From NCBI GenBank assembly GCA_965262055.1, contig CBDHEI010000001.1, positions 124,001 to 188,000 on the forward strand: DNA of 64,000 nucleotides, written 5' to 3'. Source of the DNA: G958296245 sp965262055. Its GTDB lineage: Bacteria; Chloroflexota; Dehalococcoidia; Lucifugimonadales; G958296245. Of this stretch, positions 29,913 to 38,840 are shown piece after piece. The first letter of the stretch is position 1, and every line of letters begins with the position of its first letter. A program made the position numbers and the translations under genes. The notes below the pieces were generated by a model. The model saw only the letters and a list, made by a program, of their open reading frames with translations, did not search any database and was not told the DNA's origin.

Positions 29913-30965
29913 ATGAATCGTCACAACCCGAACGCCTCCTTTGCCTACTCCGCCAAGCGGTGGCAGGGGCGCTTCCGCGACACTTCCTCAACCGTCAGCC
30001 GCCGTGGGCGATCTCCGTCGGATGGTAAGGGCCTCCGCAACCCTCACCTCCTGGCCCTCCGATACGAGGAGGAGAACCTCTTTCCGGGAATCCGCGGCGA
30101 CGGTGGGGCGGTCGAGTTCTTCAGCCGGCGAAGGCTGAAGTGGCACAGGACCTCCAGCAGCGGCGACGACCGCTCGTCGGATGGACCGACCCGCAACATG
30201 GCAAGTTCACAGGTGGCCTGCGTCAACTTCCTGCTCCCCTTGGCAGGGATACCTGGAGCCCTGGCTGCGGTCCTGCGCTCAATCGACCGGGATGTCCGCA
30301 CTGTCGTGAAGATCGAGCACGAGGGCGACGCTTCGGAGGTGGAGTTCGAGTGGATCGGTCTGGACGATTCCCTGGAGGGTACGAGGACGAGAGGGGCGTA
30401 CGCGACAAGCATCGACGCCTTCCTGGTTGCGGAGACGGACTCCGGTCGTCGGCGTGCCTATCTCATCGAGTGGAAATACCTCGAGCAGTACCTGAGCACC
30501 CGACCGACCTTCAAGGGCAGTGGCACAGCCGGAGTAGTTCGCCAGCTCAGATACGGTCATCTCTACCGATCGCGCTCATCATCCTTCGACCTGGAGGCTG
30601 CCCCAAGGCTGGAGGAGTTCCTGTACGAACCCTTCTACCAGATCATGCGACAGAGACTGCTGGCGGACCGGATGGTCGAACGGCGTGAGCTTGATGTCGA
30701 TGAGGCCAAGGTGGTGGTCGTCGTGCCCGAACAGAACGTCGACTATAGGAGAATATCCGATGGCTTCAAGACCACATCGCCGCCGCTGACCGACCGGTTC
30801 CCCGACCTGGAAACGGTCGAGTCGATGATGCGCGCCGTCCTCAAGAATCCGGATGCGCACTTCGACATGGTTGCGCCGCACACCCTGGTCGACACCGTAT
30901 GCCGAGAGCGTCCAGTGGAGACCGCGTTATGGGCCGAATACTGGCGGGAGCGCTACGGAGCATGA
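29913..30965 (+). CDS. PD-(D/E)XK nuclease-like protein (PGN_0703-like)
   Basis: A 350-residue protein starting at ATG 29913, preceded by GGGGAGGA. The first 70 residues are basic. The SSQVACVNFLLPLAG segment (about 95-110), the DAFLVAETDSG...AYLIEWKYLE motif (about 168-190, the D...ExK catalytic pattern), and the VVVPEQNVDYRRIS stretch near 280 match the PGN_0703-type putative restriction endonuclease family. The catalytic Asp, Glu and Lys all appear present. It is last gene of the XRE/ImmA/TPR operon. Likely a DNA-cleaving effector or a nuclease for element maintenance; target unknown. Confidence 0.68.
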   Translation: MNRHNPNASFAYSAKRWQGRFRDTSSTVSRRGRSPSDGKGLRNPHLLALRYEEENLFPGIRGDGGAVEFFSRRRLKWHRTSSSGDDRSSDGPTRNMASSQVACVNFLLPLAGIPGALAAVLRSIDRDVRTVVKIEHEGDASEVEFEWIGLDDSLEGTRTRGAYATSIDAFLVAETDSGRRRAYLIEWKYLEQYLSTRPTFKGSGTAGVVRQLRYGHLYRSRSSSFDLEAAPRLEEFLYEPFYQIMRQRLLADRMVERRELDVDEAKVVVVVPEQNVDYRRISDGFKTTSPPLTDRFPDLETVESMMRAVLKNPDAHFDMVAPHTLVDTVCRERPVETALWAEYWRERYGA

Positions 30966-31049
30966 CCGCGGTGAATTGAAGGTGGAGGCCCGGATGTCGC
31001 ATGGTGTATAGTAAGACAGGGTCATAGTACAGGAGGCAAAAAAAGGGCC

Positions 31050-31280
31050 ATGTCCACCACGCCCAGAAACACCAAGACGATCACCTTCTCCCTGCCGCCG
31101 AACATGGCACAGCAGGTGCAGGGCGTGATGAAGGAAGAGGGGCGCACCATGAGCGAGCTGATCCGCGAGGCCCTTCGCAACTACATGGAGGAGCGGGAAT
31201 GGCTGAGGGACATCCGGTACGAGAGGCTGAAGAAACGAGAGGAAGAGCAGAACGAGGCGACAAGGAGGACAGACGAATGA
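31050..31280 (+). CDS. Ribbon-helix-helix (CopG/Arc-like) DNA-binding protein
   Basis: A 76-residue protein. KTITFSLPPNMAQQVQGVMKEEGRTMSELIREALRNYM (residues 9-46) is a canonical ribbon-helix-helix. The beta strand TITFSLP contacts DNA and the helices give the dimer. The tail is charged. AGGAGG lies 15 nt upstream. Its stop overlaps the recombinase start (ATGA), so the two are coupled. It may act as directionality factor or repressor of the recombinase (inference). Confidence 0.82.
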   Translation: MSTTPRNTKTITFSLPPNMAQQVQGVMKEEGRTMSELIREALRNYMEEREWLRDIRYERLKKREEEQNEATRRTDE

Positions 31281-32905
31281 GTATGAAGCAACGAGAAGAC
31301 TACACAGCTGCGGCCCTCTACGCCAGGGTATCCAGCGACAGGCAGGACGTGGACCTGTCCGTCGCCGCACAGCTGCGGGCATTGCGCGACTACGCCGAGA
31401 AGAACGGCTACCTCGTCGTGCGCGAGTACATCGACGAGGCCGAGAGCGGACGCATCGCCGACAGGCCCCAGTTCCAAAGGATGCTGGACGACGCCGCCAA
31501 ACCCAGCGCGCCATTCCAGGAAATCTTGGTCTGGAAATTCTCCCGCTTCACACGCAAGCGCGAACACGCCGTCGCCTTCAAGTCTATGCTTCGTAGAAGA
31601 GGCGTCAGGGTGACTTCCATCACCGAGCACGCCGACGACTCTCCAACGGGCAAACTCATGGAGGCCATCATCGAGAGCGTGGACGAGTTCTATAGTGAAA
31701 ATCTTGCCCAGGAGGTCGCCCGGGGGATGCGAGAGGCCGCCTTGCGTGGCTTCTGGATGGGCACCTACGCCCCATTCGGCTACAGGAAGGTCTACGTGCA
31801 GGACGGAGTCAAGACACGCCCCAAGCTGGAGCCGGACCCGCCTGCGGACGCCGTGATCAAACGCATCTTCGACATGGCCCTCCAGGGCAAGAGCTCCCTC
31901 GACATCGCCAAGGCCCTCAACGCGGAGGGCGTCGCCAGCCCCAAGGGCAAGCAGTGGCTCAAGAGCACCATCCACACCACTCTCAACAACGAAGCCTACA
32001 CCGGCGCCGTTGTCTGGGGAGTCAATGCAAAGGACGGCGCTCCGCCGGTACGCGTGGAGAAAGCACACCCCGTACTCGTCTCGAAGCGCAAGTTCCGGCA
32101 GGTCGCCAACCTGCTGCGCTCCCGCGCACCGGAGACCGTACATCCCAGGCGTGCCTCCAGTCCCTACCTGCTAAGCGGTCTCGTCAAGTGCGAGATGTGC
32201 GGCAAGGCCCTCACAGCGGCCGAGGCCAAGAGCGGCAAGTACACCTACTACGTCTGCCACTCGCTGCTCAAAAAGGGCAAGGGAACGTGCAAGACCCCCA
32301 GGCTCAACTCGAAGAACTTCGAGGGCCTGATCGTATCCAACATCCGCGAGAACATCCTCACCGAGAGCAACATCAGAGACCTGGTGAAAATCGTGGACGA
32401 GGAGATGGACGGAATTGCCCGTGAGCAGCGCAAGAGGCTGAAGATCATCGAGGATGAGCTTGAGGACGTGAAGAAGTGGCTGGGGAGGATTTGGCACGCC
32501 ATCGAGACCACCGATATCGCGCTGTCCGACGCCTCGGACCGCATCAAAGAGCACCGGGAGCGCAAGGAGAAGCTGGAGACCGCCGCTGAGGAGGCGCGGG
32601 CCATTCTGTCGAAGCGGAGAGTGACCCTGGACAAGATGGACACGATCACGGCCTTCGCTCAGGACATGAGCGAGTACCTGAAGACCAGCGAGCTAACCGA
32701 GTCGAAGGCGTTCATCCGGTCGTTCGTCAAGGAGATTGAGGTCAGGCCCGGCAAGGCCACGATCCACTACTCGATCCCGACGCCGGAGGATAGCCCCATA
32801 GAAGGCGGAGATGCCGCAGAGCTCGTGCTGAACGACGGAGTTATGAATATGGGAGTCGTTGGTGGGGAAGCCGGGACTCGAACCCGGACGCCTTGCGGCA
32901 CATGA
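31277..32905 (+). CDS. Large serine recombinase (integrase)
   Basis: A 542-residue recombinase from ATG 31277 (AAGGAGG upstream). The resolvase domain opens with AALYARVSSDRQ; the nucleophile is Ser19. VWKFSRFTRKR and a GYRKVYV segment complete the catalytic and linker regions. The recombinase domain (about 180-290) is followed by a zinc ribbon (CEMCG...YYVCH...GTCK, about 305-340) and a long coiled coil (about 370-450). The last 16 codons (from GEAGTRTRTPCGT) run inside the tRNA-Leu gene on the opposite strand, so the integrated chromosome supplies the C-terminus. It probably drives element integration and excision. Confidence 0.92.
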   Translation: MSMKQREDYTAAALYARVSSDRQDVDLSVAAQLRALRDYAEKNGYLVVREYIDEAESGRIADRPQFQRMLDDAAKPSAPFQEILVWKFSRFTRKREHAVAFKSMLRRRGVRVTSITEHADDSPTGKLMEAIIESVDEFYSENLAQEVARGMREAALRGFWMGTYAPFGYRKVYVQDGVKTRPKLEPDPPADAVIKRIFDMALQGKSSLDIAKALNAEGVASPKGKQWLKSTIHTTLNNEAYTGAVVWGVNAKDGAPPVRVEKAHPVLVSKRKFRQVANLLRSRAPETVHPRRASSPYLLSGLVKCEMCGKALTAAEAKSGKYTYYVCHSLLKKGKGTCKTPRLNSKNFEGLIVSNIRENILTESNIRDLVKIVDEEMDGIAREQRKRLKIIEDELEDVKKWLGRIWHAIETTDIALSDASDRIKEHRERKEKLETAAEEARAILSKRRVTLDKMDTITAFAQDMSEYLKTSELTESKAFIRSFVKEIEVRPGKATIHYSIPTPEDSPIEGGDAAELVLNDGVMNMGVVGGEAGTRTRTPCGT

Positions 32906-32944
32906 TCCTAAATCATGCTCGTCTACCAGTTCCGACACTCCCCC
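32860..32944 (-). tRNA. tRNA-Leu (UAG anticodon)
   Basis: On the minus strand the acceptor stem GGGGGAG (32,944-32,938) pairs with CTTCCCC (32,870-32,864). The anticodon stem CATGA/TCATG encloses TTTAGGA, giving anticodon TAG, which reads CUA/CUG-type Leu codons. A variable arm (TGCCGCAAGGCG) and T-arm (CCGGG-TTCGAGT-CCCGG) follow, and CCA is encoded. The long variable arm is typical of class II tRNA-Leu. The 3' end faces the recombinase gene, as in attachment sites. Confidence 0.95.
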
Positions 32945-33037
32945 ACAAGGCCCATTGCGGAGTCTCCAGGACGTGGATATCGCTACTACTCTTGGCCCAT
33001 TTACCTGAACAGACAGCCAGTCTCAGACCAGGCGCTA

Positions 33038-33547
33038 CTACTCGGCTCCTTCGCCCTCACCGCCCTCTTCGGAATCCGGCTCAGGAGCTACTTCCGGGAC
33101 CGCGGCCAACGCCGCCGGTTCCTCTGCGGTCTCCTCCTCCGGTTCGGGCAAAGCGGCAATCGGGTACCCTTCTACCACTTCCAGCACTCGCGACAAGACC
33201 GGAGCCGACACGTCCCGCGGGAACGGCGACACTGTCCACCTTCCCGAAAGTTCCTCGCTGATCTCCTGGACCGTCATCGGACGGTTCCCGTGGGCCAGGA
33301 TGACCCTGAAGATAGCCTCCTTCAGAGGCGTGTCAGGCAGCAGGTAGTCCGCCGTTCCTGAGCACTCCTCCTTGATCTGGGCGAGGTGGTCTTCGGCGCT
33401 GGAGGTCAGGACGAGCAGGTCTTCGTCCGCCTGCTTGCACATATAGCACTTTCTTGCCGCTATCAGGCTCGCCACTGAACGACCCTGATTCTCCGCCGAG
33501 TCAAGGTCGATGATGTAGCTGGGTCCTGCCGGGGTTTCGTCAGTCAT
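33038..33547 (-). CDS. Conserved hypothetical protein with winged-helix-like segment
   Basis: A 169-residue protein from ATG 33547 (MTDETPAGPSYI); GGGAG lies upstream. CYMCK near residue 32 is a CxxC motif. PLKEAIFRVILAHGNRPMTVQEISEELSGRW (about 73-103) looks like a winged-helix, followed by PRDVSAPVLSRVLEVV. The tail (from about 130) is very acidic and Pro/Ala-rich. It is first chromosomal gene beyond the tRNA. I cannot name the family; a regulatory role is possible. Confidence 0.6.
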   Translation of the reverse strand: MTDETPAGPSYIIDLDSAENQGRSVASLIAARKCYMCKQADEDLLVLTSSAEDHLAQIKEECSGTADYLLPDTPLKEAIFRVILAHGNRPMTVQEISEELSGRWTVSPFPRDVSAPVLSRVLEVVEGYPIAALPEPEEETAEEPAALAAVPEVAPEPDSEEGGEGEGAE

Positions 33548-33673
33548 CAAAAAGGGGCTCCCTTCGCGTGGCTGCTTGCTCTTGGCGGGCGGGAGGCCCG
33601 CCGCTTTGGTGTCTCTTCCTACTCTCCAAAATCGCGGGCGGCGCAATGCCTGCCCGGCGCGTGCCGCTGCAGG

Positions 33674-35002
33674 TCAGAACACCTCCTCGGGCCAGTCGAG
33701 CATCTGGACCGAGACTGTCTCGCCGGCCTCCTTCAGAGGCAGGTCCTCCGGGCAGATCGCCAGACCGTTGGCCCTCGCCATCGAGGTTAGCAGGTTCGAA
33801 CTCTGATGTCCCGTCAGCCTGGCTCGATAGACGCCGTCGCCTCCCGTCACCACTACCCTGGCGTACACTCTGCGGCTGTCCGTGTTGTATATGGGCTCCT
33901 CCAGCACAGCCTGCACTGACGGCCTGCCCGAGACCGGCTTCCCCATCATCTTGTGTATCGCGGGCCGACCGAACTGCTCGAACGCCACCAGCGCGCTAAC
34001 CGGGTTCCCCGGGAGGCCGAGGTGTGGAACTGAGCGGCCACCGCCCGCAGACAGAAGACCAAACGCAAGAGGCTTCGCAGGCCGCATGCGCACCGACCAC
34101 AACTCCAGGGCGCCACGCTTCATCAGTATGTCCTTGACTATGTCGTAGTCACCCTTGGAGACCCCAGCCGACGTGATCAGAACGTCCGCGTTTAGTCCCT
34201 CTTCGATCTTGGCGTTCAGCGAGCTGAGGTCATCCCGGGCTATTCCGAGCATCCGAGGCAGTCCCCCCGCCTGCGTCACTGCGGCGGCGAGGCCGTAGCT
34301 ATTGCTGTTGTATATCTTGCCTGGCGTCAGGCCGTCTCCGGGCTCTGTCAGCTCATCGCCCGTGGCCAGTATGGCCACCTTGGGGCGTCGCACGACCGCC
34401 ACATCCGAGCAGCCTACAGAGGCCAGCACCCCCACTTCAGCCGGCCTGAGCACCGCCCCCTTGCGGAGCACAACCTCGCCCTTGGCGACGTCCTGGCCGG
34501 CGGGGCGGACGTTGGCGCCGCGTGGGAACTCCACGAGGACGCCTATCTCCCCCATTGCGCCCGACGCCCGGCGCTCGGTCTCATCCGTATCCTCGAACGG
34601 CACGACGGTGTCCGCTCCATCCGGGATCGGCGCGCCGGTCATGATGCGCACCGCGGTGCCCTCCGACACCGCCCTGTCGGGAACCTGTCCCGCGGCCACG
34701 ACCCCTACGACCCTCAATGTGCGAGGCGTGCCCTTGGCCGCTCCCTCCACGTTCGCCGCCTGCACGGCGTACCCATCCATTGCGGAGTTGTCCATTGGTG
34801 GAATCTCGAACCCGCTGGTTACGTCCTCAGCAAGGACTTGGCCCAGCGCTTCCACTATGGGCTTACGCTCGGTCGGCAAAACGCCGAAGAAGCTCAAGAC
34901 ACGCTCTCGTGCCTCCTCGACGCTGAGCATCTGCGCGTGGTGATGCCCCTCTATGTGCTCCCTCTCCTCCAGCAAGCCGTGCTCCGATTCCCTCCGCGTC
35001 AA
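33674..35002 (-). CDS. moeA: Molybdopterin molybdenumtransferase
   Basis: A 442-residue MoeA, which inserts molybdate into adenylated molybdopterin. Signature segments: PPMDNSAMDGYAV (about 68-80), VRIMTGAPIPDGADTVVPFED, ATGDELTEPG, NSNSYGL, SAGVSKGDYDIVK, RPAKPLAFG, LPGNPVSALVAFE. The C-terminal domain (about 360-442) is present. The TTG start at 35002 has GGAGG 7 nt upstream and overlaps the pheT stop (TTGA). ATG 34930 (MLSVEEARERVL) is an alternative that fits the usual family length better. Co-transcription with pheS-pheT is likely. Confidence 0.93.
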   Translation of the reverse strand: MTRRESEHGLLEEREHIEGHHHAQMLSVEEARERVLSFFGVLPTERKPIVEALGQVLAEDVTSGFEIPPMDNSAMDGYAVQAANVEGAAKGTPRTLRVVGVVAAGQVPDRAVSEGTAVRIMTGAPIPDGADTVVPFEDTDETERRASGAMGEIGVLVEFPRGANVRPAGQDVAKGEVVLRKGAVLRPAEVGVLASVGCSDVAVVRRPKVAILATGDELTEPGDGLTPGKIYNSNSYGLAAAVTQAGGLPRMLGIARDDLSSLNAKIEEGLNADVLITSAGVSKGDYDIVKDILMKRGALELWSVRMRPAKPLAFGLLSAGGGRSVPHLGLPGNPVSALVAFEQFGRPAIHKMMGKPVSGRPSVQAVLEEPIYNTDSRRVYARVVVTGGDGVYRARLTGHQSSNLLTSMARANGLAICPEDLPLKEAGETVSVQMLDWPEEVF

Positions 35003-37458
35003 CTGCGAACCTCCGCGCCTAGCCTGGAGCTGAGCTGACGGAGGATGCCGGCCTGTGCGCGGTCGATCTGCTCCGCAGTCAGCGTCCCCTGGTCGGATTG
35101 GTAGGTGATCCTGAGGGCCAGCGACTTCTTTCCTGCCGGGACGCCCTCACCGGCATACAGGTCGAACGGCGTGCTCGACTTGACCAGCCTGTTACGGTCT
35201 ATGATCGCCTGCACCTCCGCCGCCGCCACCTCGGCGCCGACGATGAGCGCGACATCACGCTCCGACTCGGGGAAGCGGCTTATTGCGCTGTACCCGGACG
35301 ACTGCCCTGGCGCCGCCTCATGGAGCGTCTCCAGGTCGAGCTCGAACATCGCCACCCGGTGCCCGTCGAGGCCGAACCGCTCCAGCACCTCAGGGGCGAC
35401 TTCTCCGACCAGCCCCACGACCTTGCCGTTGCAGGACACACGCGCCTTCCTGCCCGCCTGCATGAAAGGCTGGGCCTCCTCCGGCGAGTAGGCCCCATTG
35501 AGTCCCAACTGGCCCAATGACGCCTCCACGACCCCCTTGGCGTCGTAGAAGTCCATCTCGCCGGACTCGGCCAGCCAGGTGAGCCCATGCCTGGGGCCAG
35601 TCACCGCACCCACCGCGACCTCCCTCTCGTCCGGCAGTTCTCTCTCCCTGGCCTCGTCCCTTGGAAGGTACACGCGCCCGATCTCGAATAGCCTCAGCCC
35701 CTTCCCGGCGGAGACGCGAAGGTTCGACGCCAGGGTCTCCAGCAGGCTGCCCCGCAGGCTGGTCCGCAGGATCTGCATCCTGCTGCTCATCGGGTTCGCC
35801 ACGCGCAGAGGTTCTGGTACGCCGGCAAGCGCTTCGGAGTCCTCCAGCGTCTCCATGCTGGTCAGCGGATACGAGATCGTCTCGTACATGCCGGCAGCCG
35901 CCAGCGCGTCCCGAAGCTTCTCTCGCATCTCTTCGCGGGGGCGCGGCTGGGGATGAGGTATCGGCGTGCTGAGGGTCGTGATCGGCACCGCGTCGTAGCC
36001 GACGATTCGCGCTACCTCCTCGATGAGGTCCTCTTCGATTGCAATGTCCGAGCGCCAGTAGGGGGCGTGCATCCGCAGCTCCCACCCCTGCGCGCCGTCG
36101 TCCGTGTTTTCCACGCCGGAGTCTCCGGCACGCTCGAACCCAAGGGACACTAGCGTGCTCTCGACCTGCTCAGCGTCGAAATCGACGCCCATCACCTGCT
36201 TCACGCGGCTCTGAGTGATCTGGGCCGGAGGCGTGTGCTTCCTCCCGGGGTACGCGTCGACGATGCCTCTGCAGGCTTGGCCGCCCGCGACCTCCAGCAT
36301 TAGCTGGGTGGCCCGTCTCAAGGCCCTGGGAGCGAGCTCTGCCCTGATCCCTCTCTCGAATCTGTGCGACGCCTCCGTACCCAGGCGAAGCGCTCCGGCG
36401 GTCCGCCGTGTGTTGACGGGGTCGAAGTTGGCCGACTCGATCAGAATGTTCACCGTGCCCTCGGACACGGCAGTCCCGGACCCGCCCATGACGCCCGCCA
36501 ATGCTACGGCGTCGTGAGCGTCCGCAATGGTCAGCATGGGGGGAGTCAGCTCCCTCGTCTCACCATCGAGCATCGCCAGCGTCTCGCCCGGTCTGGCCGG
36601 ACGGACGACGATGCGGCCGTCCTTTACCTTGTCCAGGTCGAAGGCATGTAGGGGCTGGCCGTATTCGAGCATCACGTAGTTGGTGACGTCGACGATGTTG
36701 CTTATTGGGCGCTGCCCCGCCTTCTCCAGGGCCTCCTGCAGCCAGCGCGGGGACGGCCCCACTGTGATGCCCGTGACTACGCTGGCAGCGTACCTGGAGC
36801 ACAGGCTAGTATCCACGATCTCCACCGCGACATGCTCCTCTACCTCCCTCCCCTCCTCCAGGTAGCTTAAGTCGGGCTCCGCTACGCGGGCGCCGGTCAG
36901 CGCGGCCACCTCGTGGGCCACTCCCAGGATGGAGAGGCAATCAGGCCGGTTTGGCGTAACGTCCAGATCCAGGACGCTATCGCCCAGGTAGTCGATGAGC
37001 GGTGTTCCGGGCGCGGCGCCATCGTCCAGTACCAGAATCCCGTGATGGTCGTCTCCGATCCCCAGCTCCATGGCGGAGCAGACCATCCCCGCAGACTTCA
37101 CGCCCCTTATGTTGGCCGCCTTCAGCGGCTCGACCCGCTTCGAGCGGGCGCTGAAAAGCATTGCCCCTGCACGCGCGAAGGCTATCTTCTGCCCCGCCGC
37201 CACGTTCGGCGCGCCGCACACTACCGTAGTCGTCTCGCCGCCGCCAAGGGCGACTGTGGGCAGCGAGAGCCGGTCCGCGTTGGGGTGTGGCTCCACCTTC
37301 AACACCTCGCCGACCATCACCTTGTCCGGCTCCCAGCCGGCCCCGGTCTCGGTGATGCCGTCTACCTCCGTGCCCGCCATGGTGAGTCGGTGGGCCAGCT
37401 CCGCCGGCGGAATATCCACGGGAACGTACTTCTTCAACCAGGACAATGGGACTAGCAC
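34999..37458 (-). CDS. pheT: Phenylalanine-tRNA ligase beta subunit
   Basis: An 819-residue protein, normal family length. It starts at GTG 37458 (VLVPLSWLKKYV), with GGAGG upstream. The N-terminal tRNA-binding domain (about 40-150, VVCGAPNVAAGQKIAFA) is followed by the B3/B4 editing region, the B5 domain, the catalytic-like core (EDLIEEVARIVGYDAVP) and the C-terminal anticodon-binding ferredoxin-like domain (ISRFPESERDVALIV, DLYAGEGVPAGKKSLALRITYQ). With PheS it forms the (alpha-beta)2 synthetase. It lies 97 bp after pheS in the same direction. Confidence 0.96.
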   Translation of the reverse strand: MLVPLSWLKKYVPVDIPPAELAHRLTMAGTEVDGITETGAGWEPDKVMVGEVLKVEPHPNADRLSLPTVALGGGETTTVVCGAPNVAAGQKIAFARAGAMLFSARSKRVEPLKAANIRGVKSAGMVCSAMELGIGDDHHGILVLDDGAAPGTPLIDYLGDSVLDLDVTPNRPDCLSILGVAHEVAALTGARVAEPDLSYLEEGREVEEHVAVEIVDTSLCSRYAASVVTGITVGPSPRWLQEALEKAGQRPISNIVDVTNYVMLEYGQPLHAFDLDKVKDGRIVVRPARPGETLAMLDGETRELTPPMLTIADAHDAVALAGVMGGSGTAVSEGTVNILIESANFDPVNTRRTAGALRLGTEASHRFERGIRAELAPRALRRATQLMLEVAGGQACRGIVDAYPGRKHTPPAQITQSRVKQVMGVDFDAEQVESTLVSLGFERAGDSGVENTDDGAQGWELRMHAPYWRSDIAIEEDLIEEVARIVGYDAVPITTLSTPIPHPQPRPREEMREKLRDALAAAGMYETISYPLTSMETLEDSEALAGVPEPLRVANPMSSRMQILRTSLRGSLLETLASNLRVSAGKGLRLFEIGRVYLPRDEARERELPDEREVAVGAVTGPRHGLTWLAESGEMDFYDAKGVVEASLGQLGLNGAYSPEEAQPFMQAGRKARVSCNGKVVGLVGEVAPEVLERFGLDGHRVAMFELDLETLHEAAPGQSSGYSAISRFPESERDVALIVGAEVAAAEVQAIIDRNRLVKSSTPFDLYAGEGVPAGKKSLALRITYQSDQGTLTAEQIDRAQAGILRQLSSRLGAEVRS

Positions 37459-37555
37459 AACCTAACCTCCGAGCTCGACAGGACCGCCCGCCCAGACCTT
37501 GGCTCGGCGGGCAGTGGTAGTCGTTGGCGTCCATAGCGGCGCTGCTCGGCATCGC

Positions 37556-38608
37556 CTAGAGCTGCTGCAGGAAGCGAACGTCGTTGGAGTAGAACGATCG
37601 AATGTCTTGGATGCCGTGCTTCAGCATGGCGATGCGCTCGACACCCAGGCCGAAGGCGAAGCCGGTGTAGACGGAAGGGTCGTAGCCCACCCCTTCCAGC
37701 ACGCGGGGGTGCACCATGCCCGCACCGAGTATCTCGATCCAGCCGCTATTGCTGCATACCCTGCAACCGTCGCCGCCGCAGGAGAAGCAGTCTATGGACA
37801 TGTCGACGCCGGGCTCCACGAACGGGAAGTAGTCGCACCGGAAGCGCACCCGCCGCTCCTCGCCGAAAATCCGCCTGGCGAGCTCGTAGAGCGTGCCCTT
37901 CAGGTCGGAGAACGTGATGCCTTGATCCACGGCCAAGCCCTCCACCTGGACGAAGTGCCACTCGTGGGTGGCGTCCGTCGCCTCATACCGGTAGCACTTC
38001 CCCGGCACCACTACCCTCACCGGGGGGCTAGTGTTTTCCATAATCCGAGCCTGCATAGGCGACGTGTGGGTGCGCAAGAGCATCGGCCGGTCGCCGCGCT
38101 CGTCCGTGTAGTCCACCCACAGCGTGTTCCACATGTCGCGCGCGGGGTGGTCCCGAGGTATGTTCAGCGCCTCGAAGTTATATCGGTCCCACTCGACCTC
38201 AGGCCCCTCCATGATCTGGAATCCCATGGAGACGAAAGCCCCACAGATCTCGCGCACCATCCGGGTGGTCGGATGGAGGGCCCCCGCAGGGATGGGCCAG
38301 CCGGGCAGCGTCACGTCGATGGAGGGTTCGCCATCGTCACCGCGCCGGTCAGCGCCCTTCAGTCCCTCCTCTTTCACGGAGAGGCTCTCTTCGAGCAGGG
38401 CTTTGACCCTGTTGCCGGCAGCCCCCACCTCGCGCCGGCTCTCCGGTGCGAGGTGGGGGAGTCCTCTGAGGAGCATGGTCAAGTCGCCGTTGCGGCCCAT
38501 GTGGGACACGCGCCACTTGTCGAGGCCCTCTAGGTCCTCGACTGACTCCAACTCCGCAAGCGCGGCAACCCGCACCGCTTCTATGTTGTCCAGGCTGGTA
38601 ACTGCCAC
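37556..38608 (-). CDS. pheS: Phenylalanine-tRNA ligase alpha subunit
   Basis: A 350-residue class II synthetase subunit. An N-terminal coiled coil (1-90) leads into the catalytic core with motif 1 (GFQIMEGPEVEWDRYNFEALNIPRDHPARDMWNTL region), motif 2 (GKCYRYEATDATHEWHFVQVEG) and motif 3 (GFAFGLGVERIAMLKHGIQDIRSFY). A CFSCGG...CRVC cluster near 278-290 could bind zinc, seen in some bacterial PheS. The promoter at 38,631-38,660 gives a leader of only about 20 nt, so there is no room for a T-box or attenuator. Confidence 0.96.
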   Translation of the reverse strand: MAVTSLDNIEAVRVAALAELESVEDLEGLDKWRVSHMGRNGDLTMLLRGLPHLAPESRREVGAAGNRVKALLEESLSVKEEGLKGADRRGDDGEPSIDVTLPGWPIPAGALHPTTRMVREICGAFVSMGFQIMEGPEVEWDRYNFEALNIPRDHPARDMWNTLWVDYTDERGDRPMLLRTHTSPMQARIMENTSPPVRVVVPGKCYRYEATDATHEWHFVQVEGLAVDQGITFSDLKGTLYELARRIFGEERRVRFRCDYFPFVEPGVDMSIDCFSCGGDGCRVCSNSGWIEILGAGMVHPRVLEGVGYDPSVYTGFAFGLGVERIAMLKHGIQDIRSFYSNDVRFLQQL

Positions 38609-38630
38609 CTTTGCCTCCGATCCGTACCCG

Positions 38631-38660
38631 ATTATAAGTACGGCTTCGTAGGAGGGTCAA
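38631..38660 (-). promoter_or_regulatory. Promoter of pheS-pheT-moeA
   Basis: Minus strand TTGACC (38,660-38,655), 18-bp spacer, TATAAT (38,636-38,631), then ATG 38608. A near-consensus sigma-70-type promoter. Confidence 0.7.
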
Positions 38661-38840
38661 GGATGACGTCCTCTACCGTTCCTGATTGGACGAGGAGCAC
38701 GATCGTTTGGAAGGCCCTTCTTAGATTCGTTTCATAGTGTTTCGCTTGGTCCACTCGCCAACCTGACCCGAGGCACCGATTCCGGCACGTCGCCATCCAA
38801 ACAATGATGTAAGATAGTATGCACCGCCTCGGGAGGGGCA

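Larger units (their letters stand above)
1..32905. mobile_element. Integrative conjugative element, right part (left end outside window)
   Basis: This stretch carries a conjugation ATPase set, pilins, ssb, primase, annealing protein, an ImmR/ImmA-like regulator pair and a large serine recombinase. It ends at a tRNA-Leu gene, the recombinase being the last gene before the tRNA. Ordinary housekeeping genes (pheS, pheT, moeA) start just beyond. The attachment core probably lies in the 3' half of the tRNA gene, because the recombinase frame runs into it. The left attachment site is not in the window, so size and exact core are unknown. Calling it a conjugative rather than merely mobilizable element is inference: VirB4, VirD4-like, VirB6-like and pilin genes are present, but no relaxase is visible. 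Confidence 0.8.

Noticed and set aside
32862..32905. Annotating the recombinase C-terminal GTRTRT stretch as conserved protein sequence
   Set aside because: It is the antisense of the tRNA T-arm; such peptides are a known artefact of frames running into tRNA genes.
1..32905. CRISPR array or cas genes
   Set aside because: The repeats found are dispersed palindromes at irregular distances, without regular spacers, and the Cas4-like Fe-S nuclease has no cas neighbours.
37459..37555. T-box or leader control ahead of pheS/pheT
   Set aside because: The pheS leader is only about 20 nt, and the 97-bp pheS-pheT gap shows no T-box-like sequence.
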